This document shows, one piece after another, positions 1 to 5,213 of a stretch of DNA of 5,213 nucleotides. The stretch lies in contig CALGUJ010000425.1 of assembly GCA_937902055.1 (NCBI GenBank), positions 1 to 5,213 on the forward strand, read 5' to 3'. Position numbers and translations under genes: made by a program. Below the pieces are notes generated by a model that saw only the letters and a list, made by a program, of their open reading frames with translations, was not told where the DNA came from and did no database searches. The stretch's first letter is position 1. Every line of letters starts with the position of its first letter. Origin of the DNA: an uncultured Pelolinea sp. Its GTDB lineage: Bacteria; Chloroflexota; Anaerolineae; Anaerolineales; Anaerolineaceae.

Positions 1-1352
1 GTCAACGGGGTGGCGGGATTCTGGTCATAATCTTTCCAGCCGAGCTGGTCGAGCAGGGCTTTCCCCTGAGCCGGGTCGTAGGCGTACTGGCTCAAGGCAA
101 GGCCGTTCAACAGGTTGTTTTCTTTCACCAGGTAAGTGTCGGCTGGTTTCGCCAATCCGCCAGTCAGTTCATCCAGGATGCCCTGCCGGTCGATGCACAG
201 CGCGATGGCTTTGCGCGTGTTGACGTCGCCGAAGATGTCCGGGCGGTCGGCGCCATAGGGATAATAGGAATCATCGTAAGAAACCGGATTGATCCCCAGC
301 GCCAGGAATTCAAGGCTACCCGAATCGATATTCCGTAATTCAAAACCCGATGTTTCCAGGCTGGCGGCATTGGAAGCCAGCCATTGGGTTTCGATGGCAT
401 CGTCCGCGATCACATCGCAGCCACCGCTCAATTCCTGATTCAAATCTGTGGATTGAATGAACTTAAAAATGACATAATCATATTTCGGCAGCCCCTCGCT
501 GGCGCGAAAATAAAGATCGTTCTTTTTCAGGCGCAGGTAATCCCCGCGCATCCACTCATCCAGCGCGTAAGGCCCCCAACCCAATGGGTTTTCCTGCGCT
601 TGCTGCGAAATCAGCAAATCGGCAGCGGACGCATCACCCCAGGCATGCTGCGGCAGCGGCAGCCAAAAATAATCACTGAAATCCCCGGGCAGCAATCCGG
701 GTTTGCCCACCCATTGCACACTTGTTTCGTCGACAGCGGCATAGCTGGCGGTTTTATTCACCAGGGTTTTATCTACCGGCGAATCGGCATCAAAGGCCAG
801 GTTGAAGCTAAAAACTGATTCCGCGGCAGTCAATGGTTGGCCATCCGACCAACTCACGCCTGTTTTCAAATGGAAAGTGGTCGAAGCCTGGTCCATTTGT
901 AAATCAGAAGTGCCGTCCCAAATCACCGCGCAGGCGGCGGTGGTGCAGCCGCTGGGGAAAACCCGCGCCCCGGCCTGCAAGGCGATCAACTGACCATAGG
1001 CATTGACCACCTGGTCGCCGGCCCGCACACTGACCGGCGTGAGCACAGCGCTGCCATCACTGAAATTGGGGATTGACTCTAAAATGGCTGGGTCGGGAGT
1101 GCCATCGGTTTGTGTCTGCGGCTGCTCGGCGATCAGCGACAAGATGTCACGCGCCGATTGCGAATCCAGGCCGTATAGGTAAAGAGAATCAGGTTCAGAT
1201 CGCATGCAAATGGTCAATTCGGTTGGCGGGATCGGCGTTGGAGTAGGCGGCAGGGGCGTAGCAGTCGGTTCAATCAGCTTGATCGCCTGGCAAGCGGAGA
1301 GCATCCCTATTGTGAATATCAGGACAACCGAAATGATTTTTTTCTGACTCAT
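1..1352 (-). CDS. ABC transporter substrate-binding lipoprotein, SBP family 5 (peptide/oligopeptide type), 3' end cut by window edge
   Basis: The open frame from the ATG at 1352 runs without a stop to base 1, giving 450 visible residues; the C-terminus lies outside. Residues 1-21 form a lipoprotein signal peptide: KK at 4-5, a hydrophobic stretch, then lipobox LSAC with Cys21 as the predicted lipidated residue. A Pro/Thr-rich linker (about 29-44) follows, a likely tether to the outer face of the membrane. Family 5 (OppA/DppA-like) features are the start of the mature domain (ELTICMRSEPDSLYLYG, 45-61), a WSDGQPLTAAESVFSF block (168-183), NPLGWGPYALDEW (255-267) and NTRKAIALCIDRQGILDEL (378-396). 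Such proteins deliver peptides or other solutes to an ABC permease; the ligand cannot be read from sequence. Residues about 100-155 look like an insertion relative to OppA/DppA and contain Cys136 and Cys141. From where the conserved blocks fall, I estimate 100-200 residues are missing. The permease and ATPase genes are not in the window and may lie downstream. Confidence 0.9.
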   Translation of the reverse strand, partial: MSQKKIISVVLIFTIGMLSACQAIKLIEPTATPLPPTPTPIPPTELTICMRSEPDSLYLYGLDSQSARDILSLIAEQPQTQTDGTPDPAILESIPNFSDGSAVLTPVSVRAGDQVVNAYGQLIALQAGARVFPSGCTTAACAVIWDGTSDLQMDQASTTFHLKTGVSWSDGQPLTAAESVFSFNLAFDADSPVDKTLVNKTASYAAVDETSVQWVGKPGLLPGDFSDYFWLPLPQHAWGDASAADLLISQQAQENPLGWGPYALDEWMRGDYLRLKKNDLYFRASEGLPKYDYVIFKFIQSTDLNQELSGGCDVIADDAIETQWLASNAASLETSGFELRNIDSGSLEFLALGINPVSYDDSYYPYGADRPDIFGDVNTRKAIALCIDRQGILDELTGGLAKPADTYLVKENNLLNGLALSQYAYDPAQGKALLDQLGWKDYDQNPATPL

Positions 1353-1357
1353 GACAT

Positions 1358-1363
1358 CTCCTC
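1358..1363 (-). promoter_or_regulatory. Ribosome binding site of the solute-binding protein gene
   Basis: The minus strand reads GAGGAG, then 5 nt, then the ATG at 1352. This near-consensus Shine-Dalgarno fixes the start codon, which is also the one that gives a complete lipoprotein signal peptide. Confidence 0.75.
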
Positions 1364-1377
1364 AACAAATTTCGCGA

Positions 1378-1407
1378 ATTATAAGCCATTCCGAGAGAAC
1401 ATCGAAA
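1378..1407 (-). promoter_or_regulatory. Possible sigma70-type promoter for the solute-binding protein gene
   Basis: In the 57-nt gap between the rsgA stop and the next gene, the minus strand carries a perfect -10 hexamer TATAAT (1378-1383). No good -35 box is seen: the best candidate is TTTCGA at 1402-1407, with an 18-bp spacer and only half the consensus bases. Transcription would begin near 1370-1373, giving a leader of about 20 nt that just holds the ribosome binding site. An 8-bp perfect palindrome, TTCGCGAA (1371-1378), sits at the expected start point and could be an operator half-site or chance. The call rests mainly on the -10 match and the position. Confidence 0.4.
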
Positions 1408-1409
1408 CT

Positions 1410-2321
1410 CTACTCATCGCCATTTCGCAGCTTGACGTAGGATTCGTACCGCGCCGGGTGTATTCTGCCTTCCGCAAGCGCCCGCCGCACCGCGCAGCCG
1501 GGCTCCATGATGTGGCTGCAATTGTTGAACTGGCAATCGGCCACCAGGTCGCGCAGTTCAGGGAAATAACCATCCAATTCCTCCGGGTGCGTATCCCATA
1601 GAGATAACGAGCGCAGTCCCGGCATATCCGCCACAAAGCCGCCATCTTCCAGCCGGATCAACTGGCGGACTACGGTCGTGTGGCGGCCTTTGCCCGAAGA
1701 TTCCTTCAGCCTTCCGATCAACATACCCAAACCGGGCTGGACGGCATTTAACAGGCTGGATTTACCCACTCCCGAAGGTCCTGAAAAAGCGCTGATGCTG
1801 CCTTGCACTTCGCATCGGAGCAGGTCGATGTTCAGTTCCTGTTTAACCGATGTCAGGATCAGCTTGTACCCCAGGCGGGGATAGACATCGAAAATTTCGC
1901 GCGCTTTCTGCTCGCCCACCAGGTCTACTTTGTTGGCGACGATCACGGCAGGAATTTTTTGTTTTTCCGCGATCACGAGAAAACGATCCAGCATACGCAA
2001 GCTGGGTGCGGGTTCGGCGCAAGCGAAAACCAGGAATATTTTGTCGGGGTTTGCGATCAGGATCTGCTTGCTTTCGCCGCGCGTGGTGGGCGCCAGCCGG
2101 TAAAACGCCTTCTCACGCGGCATGACTTTCTCAATCACGCCCTCGCTCGGGGATAGCAAAGTAATCAAGACCCGGTCCCCAATCGCGGCCAGGTCTTCAT
2201 TAATTTTTTTTTCGTTAAACTTTCCGCGCAGTTTGCAGGTAATCTCCCTGTTTTCAGCAAAGATCGCGTAAAAACCCGCTTGCTGGCGGATCACCAACCC
2301 TTGAATCAAAGCTGTGCTCAT
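1410..2321 (-). CDS. rsgA: Ribosome small subunit-dependent GTPase A (circularly permuted GTPase)
   Basis: This 303-residue protein has the full RsgA (YjeQ/YloQ) architecture. An OB-fold-like RNA-binding domain occupies roughly 1-70. The GTPase domain has its motifs in the permuted order typical of the family: G4 NKVD at 130-133, then G1 P-loop GPSGVGKSS at 181-189, a switch region GKGRHTT at 210-216 and G3 DMPG at 232-235. A C-terminal zinc-binding segment follows with C263-x4-C268-x-H270-x5-C276, the classic RsgA spacing. All key residues are present and the length is normal, so it should be functional. RsgA acts in the cytoplasm as a late 30S assembly checkpoint, binding near the decoding centre and using GTP hydrolysis to leave the mature subunit. 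The start ATG overlaps the stop of the upstream PBP gene by 4 nt (ATGA), and the bases before it show no Shine-Dalgarno, so translation is probably coupled to the PBP gene. The N-terminus starting here matches the usual family start. Confidence 0.96.
   Translation of the reverse strand: MSTALIQGLVIRQQAGFYAIFAENREITCKLRGKFNEKKINEDLAAIGDRVLITLLSPSEGVIEKVMPREKAFYRLAPTTRGESKQILIANPDKIFLVFACAEPAPSLRMLDRFLVIAEKQKIPAVIVANKVDLVGEQKAREIFDVYPRLGYKLILTSVKQELNIDLLRCEVQGSISAFSGPSGVGKSSLLNAVQPGLGMLIGRLKESSGKGRHTTVVRQLIRLEDGGFVADMPGLRSLSLWDTHPEELDGYFPELRDLVADCQFNNCSHIMEPGCAVRRALAEGRIHPARYESYVKLRNGDE
2318..2321 (-). other. ATGA stop/start overlap between the PBP gene and rsgA
   Basis: On the minus strand the PBP gene ends in TGA (2320-2318) and rsgA starts at ATG (2321-2319), sharing ATGA. 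The roughly 20 nt before the ATG are C- and G-rich and encode the Thr/Pro/Gly end of the PBP; they contain no AGGA-like core. This is the usual arrangement for termination-reinitiation coupling and supports a shared transcript. Confidence 0.8.
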
Positions 2322-4555
2322 CCAGCCGGTGGCGTGGGCGTGGATTGCCGCCCGCCGTCCTCCGTGCCTGCTGTGGGCGTCTGGGTAAATTGCAGAGTGG
2401 GCGTCTTGGTGACGTTGAACTTCACCTCCCAGGGGAACAATTTCTTGGGAGCGCCGAAATAATAGGTTTCAAGGACTCTGCGGAAGATGGGAGCAGCCAC
2501 TTCCGAGCCCTCGCCGCCGTTCTCCACGATCACGGTCACCGCGATATCCGGCAGGTCTTCGCGATCCTCATCAGTATAGCCGGTAAACCAGGCGTGTGAA
2601 TTGCCCATGGGATTTTCCGCCGTGCCGGTTTTTCCGAACACCGGGATGGAGAAATCGCCCAGAGCTTCGCGGGCAGTGCCGCTGCGCGAACTGATCACGC
2701 CGCGCATGGCCGTCTGGATGGCTTCCAGCGTGGTCGCGGCGATGGGTAAAGTACCCTGCGATTCAGGCGCGAAAGTGGAAAGATCCACGCCGCCGGAATT
2801 GGTGATTTTTTCAATCAATTGTGGCCGGTAAAGCGTGCCGCCGTTGGCGATGGCAGCCGTGAAGCGCACGATTTGTAAGGGAGTAACCAGCATGTCACCC
2901 TGACCAATACCCTGCTGCACCGCGTCGCCATCGTTAGCCGGGTCGACCACCTGGCCGGTCTCTTCATCCACTTGTTCGATGCCGGTTGCGCTGCCCATAC
3001 CAAATCCGCGCGCCAGATCGGAAATAAATTTGGCGCCTTTTTGGCGGAACAGGTCGAGCCCCAGGTGATAGAACCAGGGATTGCAGGAGCGGATCAGGCC
3101 CTGGGTGAGGGTCAAGGTACCGCTCGGTTCGTACCCCTTGTCCACTGTCCAGTCTTTGAATTTCTCGCCTTCCAGTTCTTCAAAGTAGGAACCGCAGAAA
3201 TAGGTGGTGTCGGTAGTGTACAAATTACTTTCCAGGGCCGCCGCCATCACAATGATCTTGAAAACCGAACCCGGCGGATAGGTGCCCTGAGCCACCCGGT
3301 TGAGCAGACGTTGATTGCCGTCATTCAATTGATCATTCAACAACGCGGAAGAGTTGGTATTGTTGGGATCGAACAAGTTGGTATCCAGGCCGGGAGAGGA
3401 AGCCATCGCCAAAATACGCCCCGTATCCACTTCCATGACCACGACCGCGCCCTTGAATCCGAGCAGCGCATTTTGCGCCTGCACCTGCAATTCTTTATCG
3501 ATGGTGGTGGTGATGTTCTGCGCCAGCTTGGAGTCAGCTTGATTCAGTTTGGAAATCACCTGGTTGTTGGCGTCAACTACATACAAGTTGGCGGCAGGCT
3601 TTCCGGCTAATGACTCCTCGGCATACTGCTCCAGGCCGGCCATGCCGACCGATTCGGTGCCGAGATAACCATTCTTCTTATAAGCCTCCACCTGGTCGGT
3701 GGGGATGGCCAACACGTAGCCGATCGCTTGCGGTGCGACACCGCCGTTGGAGTAATAACGGGTTTTATAGCTGCTCAATTGCAATCCGCCCAGGCTGACC
3801 AGTGTGTCCCAATTGGCCTGGACCTCTGCGTCGGAGGCTTCTCCCACGGCCACGTACCAATCCGTCAAACGCAAGTCGTCGTATGAAGCCTGTATGGATT
3901 CGACCGTGCGTCCGGTCAATTCCGACAAAATACTCAGTAGCTGGCCTTCCTTGCCCTCTTCGATCTGGTTGGGGATAATAGCCAGCGACCAGGCGGTCGC
4001 TTGCTCAGCAATCGGGCTGCCATTGCGATCCAGAATGGAGCCGCGCGTGTTGTTCAATACTTCCAATGAAAGCCGGCTGCCGCCGCCCAATTCCGGAATG
4101 ATCAAACCGGAATCCCAATTCAGTTTCCAGGCATCCTCCTGCCAAACGAAAGGCAGAGTGATATCGCGTTCAAACGATCCGAATAGAGCCGTGTTGTAGG
4201 TCACATGGCAAGCCGCGGTCGATTGGTTGGGGCTGAGAGAGGTGGATAATAATTGGGCAGTGATCGATTGCAATGTTGCGTTGGAAACCGTATCCTGGTA
4301 ATAAGCTGTAAAATCAGCCTGGTTGACAGCTTTTTTGGAATCCTTTGAAAGCATGGCATACATGGCCGCGTAATCTTCCGCTTGCCAGGCCGTGAGAAAC
4401 GCCTGCGCGTTGGATTCCACGCCCGGGACAGTGGTCACCTCGGCTTGAGGCGTCGGTAATTCGGCCACAGGCTGCGGCCCGCAGCTTGCGAGAAGCATAG
4501 CCAGGATCAAAGCTGTAAACATTCCTCTTTTTAATATGCTTAAGGCTTCTTTCAT
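2318..4555 (-). CDS. Class B penicillin-binding protein, MecA/PBP2a-like (class B3), predicted lipoprotein transpeptidase
   Basis: Counting from the ATG at 4555 the protein has 745 residues. It is predicted to cross-link peptidoglycan stem peptides (D,D-transpeptidase) on the outer face of the membrane. Residues 1-25 form a signal peptide ending in lipobox LASC (Cys25), so a lipid anchor is likely, as in Bacillus PBP3 (PbpC). Residues about 47-156 resemble the NTF2-like MecA N-terminal domain, ending in WKLNWDSGLIIPEL, close to the W-K-L-D-W-D...IIP signature of staphylococcal PBP2a. The PBP dimerisation domain follows, with RGSILDRNGSPIAE at about 171-184. The transpeptidase domain has all three active-site motifs: SVFK (Ser430 nucleophile, Lys433), SCN (490-492) and KTG (642-644). 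A Thr/Pro-rich tail follows from about 715. An in-frame GTG at 4585 would add 10 residues but overlaps maf by 17 nt and has a weaker ribosome binding site. Class B3 enzymes often bind beta-lactams poorly; whether this one does is unknown. It is not a mec-cassette gene, and no mecR1/mecI regulators are present. Confidence 0.92.
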   Translation of the reverse strand: MKEALSILKRGMFTALILAMLLASCGPQPVAELPTPQAEVTTVPGVESNAQAFLTAWQAEDYAAMYAMLSKDSKKAVNQADFTAYYQDTVSNATLQSITAQLLSTSLSPNQSTAACHVTYNTALFGSFERDITLPFVWQEDAWKLNWDSGLIIPELGGGSRLSLEVLNNTRGSILDRNGSPIAEQATAWSLAIIPNQIEEGKEGQLLSILSELTGRTVESIQASYDDLRLTDWYVAVGEASDAEVQANWDTLVSLGGLQLSSYKTRYYSNGGVAPQAIGYVLAIPTDQVEAYKKNGYLGTESVGMAGLEQYAEESLAGKPAANLYVVDANNQVISKLNQADSKLAQNITTTIDKELQVQAQNALLGFKGAVVVMEVDTGRILAMASSPGLDTNLFDPNNTNSSALLNDQLNDGNQRLLNRVAQGTYPPGSVFKIIVMAAALESNLYTTDTTYFCGSYFEELEGEKFKDWTVDKGYEPSGTLTLTQGLIRSCNPWFYHLGLDLFRQKGAKFISDLARGFGMGSATGIEQVDEETGQVVDPANDGDAVQQGIGQGDMLVTPLQIVRFTAAIANGGTLYRPQLIEKITNSGGVDLSTFAPESQGTLPIAATTLEAIQTAMRGVISSRSGTAREALGDFSIPVFGKTGTAENPMGNSHAWFTGYTDEDREDLPDIAVTVIVENGGEGSEVAAPIFRRVLETYYFGAPKKLFPWEVKFNVTKTPTLQFTQTPTAGTEDGGRQSTPTPPAG

Positions 4556-4560
4556 TTCGA

Positions 4561-4566
4561 TTCCTT
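4561..4566 (-). promoter_or_regulatory. Ribosome binding site that decides the PBP start
   Basis: The minus strand reads AAGGAA, then 5 nt (TCGAA), then the ATG at 4555. The motif lies within the 13-nt gap after the maf stop (TAG, 4571-4569). It favours the ATG at 4555 over the upstream in-frame GTG at 4585, which would place this motif inside the coding region. Confidence 0.65.
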
Positions 4567-4568
4567 TT

Positions 4569-5213
4569 CTACCCAATATCTTCACCCGCTAAAACCCGCC
4601 GGGTGATCGGACAATCATATTTTAATTTCTTTCGGCAAATTTCGGACATATCACACGGGTTATAGCCCGAAATCCGGCGCAGGGTGCGCTCCAGGTGGCA
4701 TAACGGTAGACCCATAACGCTCGCGTAACAACCGGAAAAATGCTCAACGGGGTTGAAACGCGGATTTTGGATGGCATATCCTCCGGCTTTATCGAAGGGA
4801 TCTCCGCTTTGGATGTACGCTTCGATCTCTTGGTCGGAATAATTCCGCATGCGCACGTCAGAAATACATACATCCTGCCAGGAATCCGATCGGTTTGCCA
4901 ACCGCACGGTAATTGCCGTGATCACCTGGTGCGACCGGTTCTTTAACGATTTTAACATCACAAAAGCACTCTGCGCATCGGATGGTTTTCCCAGGATATC
5001 CGCATCGCGAACGACGATGGTATCTGCGGCAATGATCATTTCGCCGGATTGCGCCTGGGGGATGGCAACCATGGATTTTTCGTAAGCCAAACGCCGCACG
5101 TAATCCAACGGTTTTTCACCGGATTTTGTGGATTCATCGATATTGGATGGGGCAGCCTGAAAAAGCCAGCCCGGCCAGGCGATCATCGCCCGCCGGCGCG
5201 GTGAATTACTTGC
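4569..5213 (-). CDS. maf: Maf-family nucleoside triphosphate pyrophosphatase, 5' end cut by window edge
   Basis: The frame is open to the right edge, so the start codon lies outside; 214 residues are visible. The ATG at 5186 is internal, because in-frame sequence before it encodes ASNSPRRRA, the conserved Maf N-terminal motif (usually LASxSPRR). Probably only a few residues are missing. Other Maf features, in visible numbering, are the NIDES segment (24-28), AADTIV with the catalytic-type Asp64, GKP (76-78) followed by a region ending in SHQVITAI (94-101), and DKAGGYAIQ (141-149). The last matches the DKAGAYGIQ signature of the YhdE-like branch, which hydrolyses dTTP, UTP and some modified pyrimidine nucleotides to the monophosphate plus pyrophosphate, rather than the YceF (m7GTP) branch. 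Maf proteins are cytoplasmic house-cleaning enzymes also linked to septum inhibition in Bacillus. About 30 residues extend past the usual C-terminus and contain Cys187, Cys193 and Cys201. The gene ends 13 nt before the PBP start, suggesting co-transcription. Confidence 0.93.
   Translation of the reverse strand, partial: ASNSPRRRAMIAWPGWLFQAAPSNIDESTKSGEKPLDYVRRLAYEKSMVAIPQAQSGEMIIAADTIVVRDADILGKPSDAQSAFVMLKSLKNRSHQVITAITVRLANRSDSWQDVCISDVRMRNYSDQEIEAYIQSGDPFDKAGGYAIQNPRFNPVEHFSGCYASVMGLPLCHLERTLRRISGYNPCDMSEICRKKLKYDCPITRRVLAGEDIG

Noticed and set aside
164..400. 78-codon minus-strand open frame
   Set aside because: It is an out-of-frame reading inside the solute-binding protein gene, on the same strand.
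384..818. 144-codon plus-strand open frame
   Set aside because: It is antisense to the solute-binding protein gene, which has recognisable family 5 motifs across this span.
1385..1409. Possible terminator after rsgA
   Set aside because: Only a weak, bulged TTCGA/TCGGAA pairing is visible on the minus strand, with no following T-run; not enough for a rho-independent terminator.
1803..2156. Overlapping plus-strand frames opposite rsgA, and an alternative minus-strand frame at 1379-1645
   Set aside because: They overlap the intact rsgA frame, which has all GTPase and zinc-site motifs; their translations look like out-of-frame readings.
2972..3610. 212-codon plus-strand open frame opposite the PBP gene
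   Set aside because: It lies wholly antisense to the PBP transpeptidase coding region, whose three active-site motifs are intact. The translation shows no recognisable domain, so it is a shadow frame.
2318..4555. Acquired mecA resistance gene
   Set aside because: The PBP sits in a compact housekeeping operon with no mecR1/mecI, recombinase or transposon sequence nearby. Resemblance to PBP2a reflects shared domain family.
4556..4585. GTG at 4585 as the PBP start
   Set aside because: It would overlap maf by 17 nt, has no clear Shine-Dalgarno, and would place the good AAGGAA motif inside the gene. The ATG at 4555 gives a compact lipoprotein signal peptide. It cannot be fully excluded.
5184..5186. 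ATG at 5186 as the maf start
   Set aside because: In-frame sequence upstream encodes the conserved Maf SxSPRR motif, so the true start is beyond the window edge.

Overview
This 5.2 kb window carries four genes, all on the minus strand, packed with almost no spare DNA. In transcription order (high to low coordinates) they are: a 5'-truncated maf-type nucleotide pyrophosphatase (to 4569), a class B penicillin-binding protein with a MecA-like N-terminal domain and a lipoprotein signal (4555-2318), the ribosome-assembly GTPase rsgA (2321-1410), and a family 5 ABC-transporter solute-binding lipoprotein that runs off the left edge (1352-1). Plus-strand open frames are antisense shadows of these genes.

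The likely source is a member of the Chloroflexota, probably class Anaerolineae. This is an inference from protein style: two lipoproteins with Thr/Pro-rich linkers or tails of the PTPTP type, a solute-binding protein with the long N-terminal insertion I associate with that group, and a lipobox-bearing MecA-type PBP. GC content looks moderate (mid-50s per cent by eye). No marker gene such as rRNA is present, so the assignment is tentative.

The first three genes look like one operon. The maf stop and the preferred PBP start are 13 nt apart, with a good Shine-Dalgarno in the gap. The PBP stop and the rsgA start share an ATGA overlap, and rsgA has no recognisable Shine-Dalgarno of its own, which suggests translational coupling. 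The operon joins nucleotide-pool or division-related housekeeping (Maf), peptidoglycan cross-linking (PBP) and 30S subunit maturation (RsgA), all linked to growth. Its promoter lies outside the window.

The solute-binding protein gene follows rsgA after a 57-nt gap that holds a perfect TATAAT hexamer and a strong GAGGAG ribosome binding site, so it may be transcribed separately. No clear rho-independent terminator separates it from rsgA, so read-through is possible. I found no mobile element, CRISPR array, RNA gene or clearly new defence-type system. The most notable item is the lipoprotein MecA-type PBP in this operon.
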